A DNA stretch of 64,000 bases from Collinsella aerofaciens (GCA_008671135.1 RQAP01000006.1:1-64000); one strand, 5' to 3'. Counted from the stretch's first letter, positions 8,297 through 16,837 are shown. A program made the numbers and translations. Notes: generated by a model from the sequence alone, not told the origin.

Positions 8297-9373
8297 ATGG
8301 CATTCGATCCCATTCAAGAGGATTGCCATCGCCTCGTTCTTGAGGCCTTGCGCCGCGACAATATCCCGCTCACCGACGCTGCCGCCGTAGAGCGTCTGAT
8401 GGAACAATTCACCCGCAACCCCGCACCGCTCATCGTGCACGACCGCGACCGCGCCGGGCACCTCATTGCCAAGGTGGTCGAGGCTGTCGACTACCGCATT
8501 CCCTTTATCCCTGACGATACCCAGGCAGAGCAAGAAGAGACAGCTGCCGAGAACATGCTCCGCGAGGCGGCCGCACTCGATCCGGCCAACTGGGACGCTC
8601 AGCGCATGCTGACCGCCCTCACCGCCGAATCCAACGAGGAATACGTACAGTACCTGGTGTCCAAGTGCGATGAGGTCGAGCACGACCTAGCGCTCAAAAT
8701 CGCCTCGGCCCAGGACCCCTACGAGCGCGAGGCCGCAGGCGACCTTACGCGCCGCCCCTATCTGCGCTGGCTTGCCGCCTTGGCATCGCGCGCCCTCATT
8801 AGCGGCCGCTATCGCATGTCGCTCGAAGCCGCGAATCGCAGCTTGGACTTTGCGCCCAACGACCCCGCTGGTGTCCGCCACACCGCGATGCTCGCCATGG
8901 CAAAGCTCGAATACCCCGCCGAGGAGCTCAAGCGCTTTCGCTCCGCACACTCCGTGCCGTACCTCGCGAATACCCCACTGCGCCGCCGCCCCAAAGATGC
9001 GGAGCGCGACTTGGACCCGTGGACGCTCATCGCGCTGATGAGCACGGCTTGGCGCGAACTGGACTACGAGGGCGCCGAGCACTACCTGCGTATCCTTGTG
9101 CGCTCGTGTCCGCACGCAGCCGAGGCACTCTACTTCCAAACCGAGTTTCCCGATGGCGTCTATGCCCGCGTCAACGTAGGCGTAGGCTCCACCGACGAGC
9201 TTGTCCTCGCGCTGTCCGAGGCGACGCCGGTGCTGCAGGAGGGCCTGGGCGCCCCCGACAACGCCAGCTTTGCCGCCTGGGTCGCCACCAACGATATCGT
9301 GCGTTCCCAGATCGACGAGCGCATCCTGCGCGCAGCCGAGCAGGGACTTCCATTTAAGGGAGGGGACCTCTAA
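8297..9373 (+). CDS. helical-repeat (TPR-like) hypothetical protein
   Basis: A 358-residue soluble protein that I cannot name. It is almost wholly alpha-helical. Its middle (about residues 165-230) contains paired helices of TPR type: RWLAALASRALISGRYRMSLE followed by ANRSLDFAPNDPAGVRHTAMLAMAKLE. Further helix pairs follow in the C-terminal third. The ATG has AAAGGAGG 5-6 nt upstream. The stop overlaps the start of the next gene as TAATG. The layout resembles the downstream protein, so the two look like an ancient tandem duplication. Context with murT-gatD suggests a cell-envelope or scaffold role, which is inference. Confidence 0.82.
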   Translation: MAFDPIQEDCHRLVLEALRRDNIPLTDAAAVERLMEQFTRNPAPLIVHDRDRAGHLIAKVVEAVDYRIPFIPDDTQAEQEETAAENMLREAAALDPANWDAQRMLTALTAESNEEYVQYLVSKCDEVEHDLALKIASAQDPYEREAAGDLTRRPYLRWLAALASRALISGRYRMSLEAANRSLDFAPNDPAGVRHTAMLAMAKLEYPAEELKRFRSAHSVPYLANTPLRRRPKDAERDLDPWTLIALMSTAWRELDYEGAEHYLRILVRSCPHAAEALYFQTEFPDGVYARVNVGVGSTDELVLALSEATPVLQEGLGAPDNASFAAWVATNDIVRSQIDERILRAAEQGLPFKGGDL

Positions 9374-10416
9374 TGGATCCGAGCGTCTACATCCCCGCCT
9401 ACCTGGAGCGCACCTATCTGGCGTCGCACCCCGAGCTCACCGATGCAGCACGCGAGCTTGTCCATAACGACATTAGCGCGAATCCTCAAAAGTATGCGCA
9501 GTCCGAGCATGCCCAAGCGCTGCTGTCCTATGCCGGTGTTCATCGCCACCTGCTCGACGAGCTCCATCGCATCGAGGACATGGGCAGCGACGAGGAGTTT
9601 GAGCAGACGCGCAACCGCCTGTTCGACGATATGCGTGATGAACTGCTCAAGATCGTCCGCGTCGATGCGCATGTCCTCGATGCCCAGCTGCTCGCCATCA
9701 TCCTGGCCGACATGCCCGTTGACGCCTGCCTGGGCGACCTGATGAAGCTCGAGGCGACCACGGCCGATTACCTGCAGCAAAGCGTGCCCGGGTTCGACAT
9801 GGAAGCCCCGCACTACTGGGCCAACAAAGTGCTGACAGACAGCGTGACGGCGGCCGATCTCACCGTGAGCGAGCCGGCTCTTATCGGGTGGCTTCATACG
9901 CTCGAGGCCATCTCGCAGCTGTGCATGGCGAGCGCCCGCTACCGCGCTGCCGCCAACTACGCCCGCCGCGTCCTTAAGGCAGAAGGCTATCCCACCCGAG
10001 CCGCAGGCACCGTGTTGCTCGCCCTCGCTCGTCTGGAAGATCAGGACGGCTTTTTTGCCCTAGCCCACCAGCTCGAGGAAGAGATCGGGGCAGACGCACT
10101 CGAGAACTCTCCTTGGTATCTGCTCGCCCGCACGATTCTGCTGTTCAAAACGAACAAGATGCGCCCGGCGACACGCGCGCTGCGCGAGTTTGCTAACCGC
10201 TGCGAGGGCGGCGCGTTCTTCTTGCTGAACCCCATGTACCAGACGCCGTACCTTCCCTGCCGGCCCGAGCCACGCGATCCCTGGGATCTTTCGCACCAGG
10301 CCGTTTGGGAAGCGGACGGCATTATCTCGGATACCCCCGACTTTGCCCCCTGGGCCAATGCCTGCGAAGACGTATCGCAGCTTGCCCAGGAATTTGCGCG
10401 CCGCTACGGCTTTTAG
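9373..10416 (+). CDS. helical-repeat (TPR-like) hypothetical protein, partner of the upstream gene
   Basis: A 347-residue all-helical protein, translationally coupled to the preceding gene. Its central part has the same design as the neighbour: a Trp-containing helix (ALIGWLHTLEAISQLCMASARYR), then AANYARRVLKAEGYPTRAAGTVLLALARLE. It then has a unique C-terminal segment rich in Pro and aromatic residues (FLLNPMYQTPYLPCRPEPRDPWD). There is no signal peptide. The fused MurT-GatD gene starts 45 nt downstream with no terminator between, so the three are probably one operon. The function is not known. Confidence 0.82.
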   Translation: MDPSVYIPAYLERTYLASHPELTDAARELVHNDISANPQKYAQSEHAQALLSYAGVHRHLLDELHRIEDMGSDEEFEQTRNRLFDDMRDELLKIVRVDAHVLDAQLLAIILADMPVDACLGDLMKLEATTADYLQQSVPGFDMEAPHYWANKVLTDSVTAADLTVSEPALIGWLHTLEAISQLCMASARYRAAANYARRVLKAEGYPTRAAGTVLLALARLEDQDGFFALAHQLEEEIGADALENSPWYLLARTILLFKTNKMRPATRALREFANRCEGGAFFLLNPMYQTPYLPCRPEPRDPWDLSHQAVWEADGIISDTPDFAPWANACEDVSQLAQEFARRYGF

Positions 10417-10461
10417 CGACGCGATCGCCCCGACCATGTCATCTATGTTAGGAACGGCTTC

Positions 10462-12639
10462 ATGAACTTCCGCTCATCTCTTGCCTGCACCTCGAGCGAT
10501 ATCGCTCGCTGGGGACTGCGCTCTGTCCTCAAACGCCAGGGTGGCGTGCTTCCCGGCCGCATCGCCATGAAAATCGACCCCGAGCTGCTAAGCGACCTCG
10601 CGAGCCTGGTCGACCGCAGCGTGGTGATCACCGGCACTAATGGCAAGACCACCACCTCCAACCTCATCGCCGATGCCGTTGCTGCCAGCGGTGCTACCGT
10701 GGTGTGCAACCGTGCCGGCAACAATATGGAACCTGGTGTGGTGGGTGCTCTGCTCGAGGCCCGCGGCGGCCTTAGGCACACCAGCAGCGGCAAGCGCGTG
10801 GGCGTTTTTGAGTGTGACGAGCTCTACACCGTACGCGTTCTGCCCAAGCTCAAGCCGACGTACTTTGTGCTACTCAACCTGTTCCGCGACCAGCTAGACC
10901 GCTACGGCGAGATCGATCACACCCAGGAGGTCATCGCCCATGCGTTGGAGCTCTCGCCGACAACAACGCTTATCTACAACGCCGACGACCCGCTGTGCGC
11001 CTCGATTGCCGCGCGCGTCCCTAACACGAGCATCGCCTTTGGCATCGACGGCGCCACGGGCACCGAGTCCGATCGCATTAGCGACTCGCGTTTTTGCTCG
11101 CAGTGCAACGCGCCGTTGGAGTACGACTATGTGCAGTATGGTCAACTCGGCGCCTACCATTGCCCCTCGTGCGGTTGGGCACGCCCCGCACTGGTCCGCC
11201 GTGTGACGGGCGTGGAGCTCGGCTGCGACGGCTACGGCTTTGACCTGGTCTTTGGATCTGCGTCCGACGCAGCTGCCGTACACATCGCCACGCGCTACAA
11301 CGGCCTGTACATGGTCTACAACGTTGCCGCCGCCTTCTTTGCGGCGCGCGAGCTGGGCGTAGACGCGGCGCATCTGCAGCCCACGCTCGATGCCTATGTC
11401 CCCGCCGGCGGACGCATGGGCCGCTGGGAGATCGCCGGCCGTACCGTCGAGGCAAACCTGGCCAAAAATCCCGTAGGCTTCGATCGACAAATCCAGTCCA
11501 TCAAGACGGCAGGCGGCAGACTCTGCGCTTTCTTCCTCAACGACAACGACGCCGACGGCCACGATGTATCGTGGATCTACGACGTCGACTTTGAGCGCAT
11601 CGCCGACACGCCGGGTCTTGTCGCCTTTGCCGGAGGCACGCGCGCGCACGACATGCAGGTGCGCCTCAAGTACGCCGGCATCGATGCCGCGATTATCTCG
11701 GACGTCGCGCAGGCAATTGGCGCCGTGGCAGACGAGGCCGCCGATGACACCTTCTACGCCGTCGCCAACTACACGGCCTTCCCGCCGCTGGTCAAGGAGC
11801 TCGACGGGCTGAAAGGCGCCACCGCCGACGCTGTTGCTGGGCGCGCCGTAGCCCGTGCCGACGGCAGCGCTCTTCCTGTCGGTATCGCGCCAGTCGAGCT
11901 TTCGCGCCCGCTGCGCATCGTCTACCTGTACCCCGATGCCCTCAACCTCTACGGCGACGGCGGCAACGTTATCGCCCTCGAGCGTCGCTGCGCCTGGCGC
12001 GGCATCCCCGTTCGCGTGGACGAGGTCCGTATGGGCGAGTCACTCGATCTCACCGATGCCGATATCGTCATGATGGGTGGCGGCTCCGACCGCGACCAGC
12101 TAGCCGTGGCACACGAGCTGCTCGCCCAAAAAGACAAGGTCGCATCCTATGTTGAGGATGGCGGCTCGCTGCTCGCCATCTGTGGCAGCTATCAGCTGCT
12201 CGGCCGTTCGTACTATATGGGCGAGGATCGCATTGAGGGTCTGGGGGTCATTGCCGCCGAAACCGTACGCGGCTCCGACCGCCTGATCGGCAACGTAGCC
12301 GTCAAAACCGACCTGGCACCTGAGCCCTTTGTGGGATTCGAGAACCATGGCGGCTGCACGCTTTTGGACGCCGATGCCACGCCGCTCGGAACGTCCGTCG
12401 TCACGGGCACCGGCAACAACGGCGACGATGGCTTTGAGGGCCTGATCTACAAGGGCGTCATCGGCACGTACCTGCATGGCCCGGCGCTGCCCAAGAACCC
12501 CGAGCTCGCCGACTGGTTGATCGCCCATGCCCTCGAGCGCCGTGGCGATGCACAGGCTGCCGCCCTGCTGCCGCTCAAGCCCCTCGACGACACCTACGAG
12601 CACGCCGCCCACGACGCCGCCATGAAGCTCCTCCCCTAG
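10462..12639 (+). CDS. fused lipid II isoglutaminyl synthase (MurT-GatD)
   Basis: A 725-residue fusion of the two subunits that amidate the D-Glu of lipid II. Residues 1-470 are MurT: the ATP loop VVITGTNGKTTTSNL (about 53-67), a Mur-ligase centre, a Cys4 zinc ribbon (CSQC...CPSC, about 212-236) and the DUF1727 C-terminal domain. Residues about 480-700 are the class I glutamine amidotransferase GatD: RIVYLYPDALNLYGDGGN, nucleophile Cys574 in LLAICGSYQLLG and catalytic His672 in TYLHGP. In Staphylococcus and Streptococcus these are separate adjacent genes. The start has only a weak site (AGGAAC). The two helical-repeat genes precede it, and a repeat-derived terminator follows. Confidence 0.93.
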   Translation: MNFRSSLACTSSDIARWGLRSVLKRQGGVLPGRIAMKIDPELLSDLASLVDRSVVITGTNGKTTTSNLIADAVAASGATVVCNRAGNNMEPGVVGALLEARGGLRHTSSGKRVGVFECDELYTVRVLPKLKPTYFVLLNLFRDQLDRYGEIDHTQEVIAHALELSPTTTLIYNADDPLCASIAARVPNTSIAFGIDGATGTESDRISDSRFCSQCNAPLEYDYVQYGQLGAYHCPSCGWARPALVRRVTGVELGCDGYGFDLVFGSASDAAAVHIATRYNGLYMVYNVAAAFFAARELGVDAAHLQPTLDAYVPAGGRMGRWEIAGRTVEANLAKNPVGFDRQIQSIKTAGGRLCAFFLNDNDADGHDVSWIYDVDFERIADTPGLVAFAGGTRAHDMQVRLKYAGIDAAIISDVAQAIGAVADEAADDTFYAVANYTAFPPLVKELDGLKGATADAVAGRAVARADGSALPVGIAPVELSRPLRIVYLYPDALNLYGDGGNVIALERRCAWRGIPVRVDEVRMGESLDLTDADIVMMGGGSDRDQLAVAHELLAQKDKVASYVEDGGSLLAICGSYQLLGRSYYMGEDRIEGLGVIAAETVRGSDRLIGNVAVKTDLAPEPFVGFENHGGCTLLDADATPLGTSVVTGTGNNGDDGFEGLIYKGVIGTYLHGPALPKNPELADWLIAHALERRGDAQAAALLPLKPLDDTYEHAAHDAAMKLLP

Positions 12640-12646
12640 CACCTCA

Positions 12647-12685
12647 CCACCACAAAGGGGACAGGCACCTTTGTGGTGGTTTTTC
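12647..12685 (+). terminator. family-1 palindromic repeat acting as terminator of murT-gatD
   Basis: 11-bp perfect arms CCACCACAAAG / CTTTGTGGTGG around the core GGGACAGGCAC, followed by TTTTT. It lies 8 nt after the murT-gatD stop. It is one of five copies of the same 33-bp palindrome in this window, here in reverse orientation. Confidence 0.85.
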
Positions 12686-12700
12686 AGTTTGCCAACGATA

Positions 12701-12729
12701 TGTGAACGGCTAAAAAAGTCTGCTATACT
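12701..12729 (+). promoter_or_regulatory. promoter of tRNA-Glu
   Basis: A TATACT -10 box lies 11 nt before the tRNA, with a weak -35 box TGTGAA 17 nt upstream of it. Confidence 0.6.
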
Positions 12730-12739
12730 CTTTCCCGCT

Positions 12740-12816
12740 GTCCCCATCGTCTAGCGGCCAAGGACGCCACCCTTTCAAGGTGGATATCGCGGGTTCGAAT
12801 CCCGCTGGGGGCACCA
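12740..12816 (+). tRNA. tRNA-Glu (anticodon TTC)
   Basis: A cloverleaf with acceptor GTCCCCA / TGGGGGC, anticodon arm CCACC-CTTTCAA-GGTGG, T arm CGCGGGTTCGAATCCCG and an encoded CCA end. Anticodon TTC decodes GAA/GAG. It is followed within 13 nt by a terminator. Part of its 3' end is repeated 187 bp downstream. Confidence 0.95.
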
Positions 12817-12829
12817 TTTGAATTGAAGA

Positions 12830-12860
12830 GCCCGTTACCCTCGCGGTAGCGGGCTTTTTG
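12830..12860 (+). terminator. tRNA-Glu terminator
   Basis: Stem GCCCG-t-TACC / GGTA-g-CGGGC followed by TTTTTG, 13 nt after the tRNA CCA end. Confidence 0.88.
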
Positions 12861-13017
12861 CTACCCATGCGCCGGGATTCGAACCCGACAGGGTGCGGAG
12901 CTGAGGAAACGCGAAGCGTTTTCCAGCGCAGCACGCAAGGAGCGAAGCGACGCAGCGAAAGCGGGCGGCGCCAGCCGCACGCGGACATCCCGCTGGGGGC
13001 ACCATTTGAGATGTGAA

Positions 13018-13048
13018 GCCCGTTACCAATTCGGTAGCGGGCTTTTTG
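13018..13048 (+). terminator. second copy of the tRNA-Glu terminator
   Basis: GCCCG-TTACC / GGTA-GCGGGC followed by TTTTTG. It is nearly identical to the tRNA terminator, with a changed loop (AATTC in place of CTCGC). Confidence 0.8.
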
Positions 13049-13109
13049 CTACCGATATGCCGGGATTCGAACCCGGCAGGGTGCGGAGCCCGGCATCATC
13101 GCAAGGCCC

Positions 13110-13328
13110 GTGGGCAAAAAATGGCAAATATGAGTACTGCTACCATTTTAGTTACAGCGATTTCATGCCATCAGAAGGCGATTTAGACGCCAGGGGTCCT
13201 ACGGCGGAAAAATTGCAGACGTTTATCGGCTAAGTACTTGGACATATGTTGCGTAACACTGCATATTTTGCAAATAAATAATGCTACAGGACTTGTGACA
13301 GTACTCATATTTGACGTTTTTTGCCCAC
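13110..13328. repeat. 219-bp element with 30-bp terminal inverted repeats (MITE-like)
   Basis: The ends match as inverted repeats at 28 of 30 positions, starting GTGGGCAAAAAA and ending TATGAGTACTG. The interior is AT-rich compared with its surroundings and has no credible gene. The size and structure suit a non-autonomous transposable element or a large structured transcript. No matching transposase is present in the window. Confidence 0.65.
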
Positions 13329-13392
13329 AACCCTTTATACCTAGGCGAATCGGCGGCAAAACGGGCTTCAAAGCGCCCTTCGCAAACAAAAA

Positions 13393-13419
13393 CCGGGGCC
13401 AGCATGATGCGGACCCCGG
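13393..13419 (-). terminator. glnN terminator
   Basis: CCGGGG / CCCCGG arms with inner GG-CC pairing. On the minus strand it is followed by TTTTTGTTTG, 32 nt after the glnN stop. Confidence 0.82.
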
Positions 13420-13450
13420 CTCAATACCGTGACGATATGTCAGTTACGCT

Positions 13451-15538
13451 CTATACGTAGAACAGGATGTCGTCGTAGGTCGGGACCGGCCAGTAGTCGG
13501 CGGCCACGATCTCCTCCATTGCGTCCACGGCAGCACGCAGCGCATCCATAGCGGGAACGACCTCGTGCGCGTACACGTTGGCCTGCTCCTGACCATCGAG
13601 GCCCTCGGCCTTCTGATGCACGGCGTCGAGCGCCTTGATGGAGTCGTTGATGGTGGTGATACCGTTGCAGAGCTTGTTGAGCGTGTTCTGCTCGCACTGC
13701 ATGGCGGCCTCAGCACCGGCGGCACGTATAGTCTCAAGGCCCTTAGCGACCTTGGTGGCATAGGCGGTAATGACCGGGCGATAGGTACGACGCGCCTCGC
13801 GAACCATCGTGGTGGCCTCGATGTTCATGAGCTTGTTGTACTTCTCGAGCTTGCAGTCGTAGCGGCACTGAGCCTCGGCCTTGGTCAGGACACCCGTCTC
13901 CTCAAAGAGCGCAATGGCCTTATCGGAAACAAAGGCGGGCAGGGCGTCGGCCGTGGTCTTGTTGTTGGCAAGACCACGCTTCTCGGCCTCAACGGGCCAC
14001 TCGTCGGAGTAGCCGTCACCGGAGAACAGGATGCGCTGGTGGTCGGTCAGGACCTTCTTGCAGTACTCGAGCGCAGCGTCCTGGAACTCATCCTCGGGCG
14101 TACCCTCAAGCGCGTCGGCGAAGGACTTGAGCGACTTGGCCACGGCGGCATCCAGCACCAGGTTGGAGTCGGAGACGTTCTGCTCGGAGCCGCAGGCACG
14201 GAACTCGAACTTATTGCCGGTGAAGGCAAACGGGGAGGTGCGGTTGCGGTCGGTGTTGTCCTGCATCAGCTTGGGCAGGGTATCGGCGCCCAGGTCGAGC
14301 ACGCCGCGCGTGGCATGGACGGAAGCCTTGCCATCGATGATCTTCTCGACGACCTCGGTAAGCTGGTCGCCCAGGAAGATGGACATAATCGCCGGAGGAG
14401 CCTCGTTGGCGCCCAGACGATGGTCGTTGCCGGCCGAGGCAACGGAGGCACGCAGGAGCTCCTGATAGTTATCGACGGCCTCGATCACCGCGGTGAGGAA
14501 GACGATGAACTGCAGGTTGTCGAGCGGGGTGTCGCCCGGATCGAGCAGATTCTCGGACTCGGTGCCAAGCGACCAGTTGTTGTGCTTGCCCGAACCGTTG
14601 ATGCCCTCGAAGGGTTTCTCGTGCAGCAGGCAAACCAAGTCGTGGCGGGAGGCGATGAGCTTCATTTTCTCCATCATGACCAGGTTCTGGTCGATGGCCT
14701 CGTTGACTTCGCCATAGACGGGGGCGAGCTCATGCTGGCAGGGAGCAACCTCGTTGTGCTTGGTCTTGGCGGGAATGCCGAGCGCCCACAGCTCATCGTC
14801 CAAGTCCTTCATGTAGGCCGAGACGGTGGGGCGGATAGCGCCAAAGTAGTGCTCCTCGAGCTCCTGACCCTTGCATGGAGCAGCACCAAAGAGGGTGCGG
14901 CCGGTAATGACCAGGTCCTTGCGCTTGCGGTAGGCGTCCTTCTTGATCAGGAAGTACTCCTGCTCGTCGCCCACGGAAGGAACGACCTTCTTGGGGGTCT
15001 TACCGAACAGCGCCAAAACGCGCTTAGACTCACGCGAGAGCGCGGTCATGGAACGCAGCAGCGGGGTCTTCTTGTCCAGGGCCTCGCCCGTGTAGGAGCA
15101 GAAAGCCGTGGGGATGCACAGGACATCGTCCTTGATAAAGGCGGGGCTAGTGGGATCCCAAGCGGTGTAGCCACGGGCCTCGAAGGTGGCGCGCAGGCCG
15201 CCGTTGGGGAAGCTGGAGGCATCGGGCTCGCCCTGGATGAGGTTCTTGCCCGTAAACTTGGTAATGGCGGTGCCGTCGTGGTTGGGCTCCAGGAAGCTGT
15301 CGTGCTTCTCGGAAGTAATGCCCGAAAGCGGCTGGAACCAGTGCGCGTAGTGCGTCGCGCCCTTGGAGATGGCCCAGACCTTCATGGCATGGGCAACGGC
15401 GTTGGCCACATCCAGGTCGAGCGGCTCACCGCCCTCGAGGGTTGCAGCAAGGCGCTTCCAAATGTCCTTGGGGAGGTAGTCCTTCATGACTTCCTCAGAG
15501 AACACCATGGTCCCGAAGCGGTCAGTAAGTTCGGCCAT
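13451..15538 (-). CDS. glnN: glutamine synthetase type III
   Basis: A 695-residue enzyme of the GSIII class that makes glutamine from glutamate, ammonia and ATP as a dodecamer. The N-terminal FGTMVFSEEVMKDYLPK block, the THYAHWFQPLSG catalytic region, KHNEVAPCQHELAP, and NGSGKHNNWSLGT followed by NRTSPFAFTGNKFEFR are GSIII signatures. The length is normal for this class and far above type I (about 450). The ATG is preceded by GGGAG; an upstream in-frame start lies in the leader. GlnR-box-like sites lie upstream. A type I enzyme begins at the right edge of the window, so the organism has at least two glutamine synthetases. Confidence 0.96.
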   Translation of the reverse strand: MAELTDRFGTMVFSEEVMKDYLPKDIWKRLAATLEGGEPLDLDVANAVAHAMKVWAISKGATHYAHWFQPLSGITSEKHDSFLEPNHDGTAITKFTGKNLIQGEPDASSFPNGGLRATFEARGYTAWDPTSPAFIKDDVLCIPTAFCSYTGEALDKKTPLLRSMTALSRESKRVLALFGKTPKKVVPSVGDEQEYFLIKKDAYRKRKDLVITGRTLFGAAPCKGQELEEHYFGAIRPTVSAYMKDLDDELWALGIPAKTKHNEVAPCQHELAPVYGEVNEAIDQNLVMMEKMKLIASRHDLVCLLHEKPFEGINGSGKHNNWSLGTESENLLDPGDTPLDNLQFIVFLTAVIEAVDNYQELLRASVASAGNDHRLGANEAPPAIMSIFLGDQLTEVVEKIIDGKASVHATRGVLDLGADTLPKLMQDNTDRNRTSPFAFTGNKFEFRACGSEQNVSDSNLVLDAAVAKSLKSFADALEGTPEDEFQDAALEYCKKVLTDHQRILFSGDGYSDEWPVEAEKRGLANNKTTADALPAFVSDKAIALFEETGVLTKAEAQCRYDCKLEKYNKLMNIEATTMVREARRTYRPVITAYATKVAKGLETIRAAGAEAAMQCEQNTLNKLCNGITTINDSIKALDAVHQKAEGLDGQEQANVYAHEVVPAMDALRAAVDAMEEIVAADYWPVPTYDDILFYV

Positions 15539-15617
15539 ACGGAACTCCCTTCGTATCGGCACCGCGTGAGAAGCGGTGTTGATTACTAACGAACGAGTCA
15601 TAGCTTAGACTCGCCGT

Positions 15618-15655
15618 GTTTCCGCGACATTACCGTTATGTTGCTGTCGCGAAAC
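15618..15655. promoter_or_regulatory. paired GlnR-box-like sites upstream of glnN
   Basis: Inverted halves GTTTCCGCGACA and TGTCGCGAAAC. Read outward, each strand gives GTnnn-N6-GAAAC (GTTGC-N6-GAAAC on plus, GTAAT-N6-GAAAC on minus), close to the actinobacterial GlnR pattern gTnAC-N6-GaAAC. It lies 80-117 nt upstream of the glnN start. A GlnR-like regulator is encoded at 63156-63818. Confidence 0.5.
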
Positions 15656-15893
15656 CAATCAATGAGGTTACCCTATCGAGGCGGCGTTGCCACCCTCAAC
15701 AGCCAATCAACTGCATAAATTGCAGACCTCTCCCCATGGTTTAAGGGTAGTCAATTTGGGATGGAGCTCTATTAACTGGTATTTTGCATCAGATACCAGT
15801 CTTTATAGTCCGTGCCTAGATTAGCCGCTCTGTTATAGAGAAAGCCGATAGCAAGGCATCTTTGATTGGTATCCCCGAATAACGAGTGAAACT

Positions 15894-15910
15894 CCACCGT
15901 GACACAGTGG
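15894..15910. promoter_or_regulatory. short palindrome before metF
   Basis: CCAC-n-GTG-n-CAC-n-GTGG, symmetric about a central A, lies just upstream of the possible metF -10 box. It is a candidate operator; the binding protein is unknown. Confidence 0.35.
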
Positions 15911-15964
15911 TGCTGTAGAATCCTTACAACACATCACACTATTACGTATCTAGAGGAGCACGAT

Positions 15965-16837
15965 ATGCGCGTCGACGAGGTTTTTAAGCAGGCAGCATCC
16001 CAGGGCACCGCGCCCGTTTCGTTTGAGATGTTCCCGCCCAAGGGCGAGCTCACCCTCGACACGGCTCGCGAAGTGGCAGGCAATCTGTGCAAGCTTTCGC
16101 CGAGCTTTGTCTCGGTCACCTGCTCGGCCGGCGGCTCGGGCAACGGTGCCACCACCGCCCCCATCGCGCATATGATTTCGAGCGAATTCGACACGCCCTC
16201 GGTGGCACACCTCACCTGCGTGGGCCGCACCCACGCCGACATCGCCGCCAAGATCGACGAGTATCGCACCGCCGGCGTTGAAAACATTCTGGCCCTGCGT
16301 GGCGATCTCCCTGCCGGCGCGACCGAGGACGACAAGCCCGCCTCCGACTACGCCTACGCCCGCGACCTCATCCCCGAGCTCGTCGACGCCGGCTTTTGCG
16401 TGGGCGCCGCAGCCTACCCCGAGGGCCACATTGCCTGTGAGGATCTCAACCTCTCGGTCGAACACCTCAAGCAAAAACAGGACGCCGGCGCAAGCTTCTT
16501 TGTGACGCAGCTCTTCTTTGATAACGAGTGCTTCTACCGCTTCCGCGAGCTTGCCGACAAGGTCGGCATCACCGTGCCCATTACCGCGGGCATCATGCCG
16601 TTTATGGGCAAGTCCCAGATCAGCCGCATGGTCTTTATGTGCGGCGCGTCGCTGCCCTCCCCCGTCATCAAGATTCTCGCCAAGTACGAGAACGACCCCG
16701 AGAGCCTGCAGGCAGCCGGTGTAGATTATGCCGCCCGCCAACTTTGCGACCTCAAGGAGCACGGCGCCGACGGCCTGCACCTGTACACTATGAACCGTCC
16801 TGCGATCGCCGCGACCATTATGGAGCGCCTGGGGTAA
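15965..16837 (+). CDS. metF: methylenetetrahydrofolate reductase
   Basis: A 290-residue flavoprotein that reduces 5,10-methylene-THF to 5-methyl-THF, the methyl donor for MetH. Family features are the N-terminal SFEMFPPKG, FVSVTCSAGGS, HLTCVGRT, ILALRGDLP, and the substrate region FFVTQLFFDNECFYRF followed by AGIMPFMGKSQ. The length is normal for bacterial MetF. GAGGAG precedes the ATG. The stop overlaps the start of the MetH activation gene as TAATG, so the two are translationally coupled. Confidence 0.96.
   Translation: MRVDEVFKQAASQGTAPVSFEMFPPKGELTLDTAREVAGNLCKLSPSFVSVTCSAGGSGNGATTAPIAHMISSEFDTPSVAHLTCVGRTHADIAAKIDEYRTAGVENILALRGDLPAGATEDDKPASDYAYARDLIPELVDAGFCVGAAAYPEGHIACEDLNLSVEHLKQKQDAGASFFVTQLFFDNECFYRFRELADKVGITVPITAGIMPFMGKSQISRMVFMCGASLPSPVIKILAKYENDPESLQAAGVDYAARQLCDLKEHGADGLHLYTMNRPAIAATIMERLG

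Larger units (their letters stand above)
12799..13089 (+). repeat. tandem duplication of the tRNA-Glu 3' end, terminator and inverted T-arm
   Basis: The 3' end of the tRNA (ATCCCGCTGGGGGCACCA plus TTTGA) recurs at 12986-13008. In each copy it is followed by the same terminator and by an inverted T-arm-like stretch (GGGATTCGAACCC, then AGGGTGCGGAGC). The first unit spans 12799-12901 and the second 12986-13089. This looks like the scar of an element that integrated at the tRNA 3' end, or an unequal tandem duplication. Confidence 0.7.
15539..15964. other. 426-bp divergent intergenic region glnN-metF
   Basis: It contains the GlnR-like sites and, on the right, a metF promoter region with TAGAAT at 15916 as a possible -10. 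I looked for cobalamin, SAM and T-box leader features (B12 box, T-box AGGGTGGNACC) and saw none. Confidence 0.6.

Noticed and set aside
12860..12901. tRNA gene on the minus strand (GGTTCGAATCCC context)
   Set aside because: Only a T-arm-like piece is present. There is no anticodon or D arm, so it is treated as part of the duplicated remnant.
13565..15589. Long open frame antisense to glnN, and similar long frames opposite metH/PFL and the GC-rich pilin
   Set aside because: These arise from high-GC codon bias on the true strand. They have no ribosome sites or family motifs.
15539..15964. Riboswitch (cobalamin, SAM or T-box) in front of metF
   Set aside because: No B12 box, no T-box sequence and no SAM-type core could be found; only short palindromes are present.
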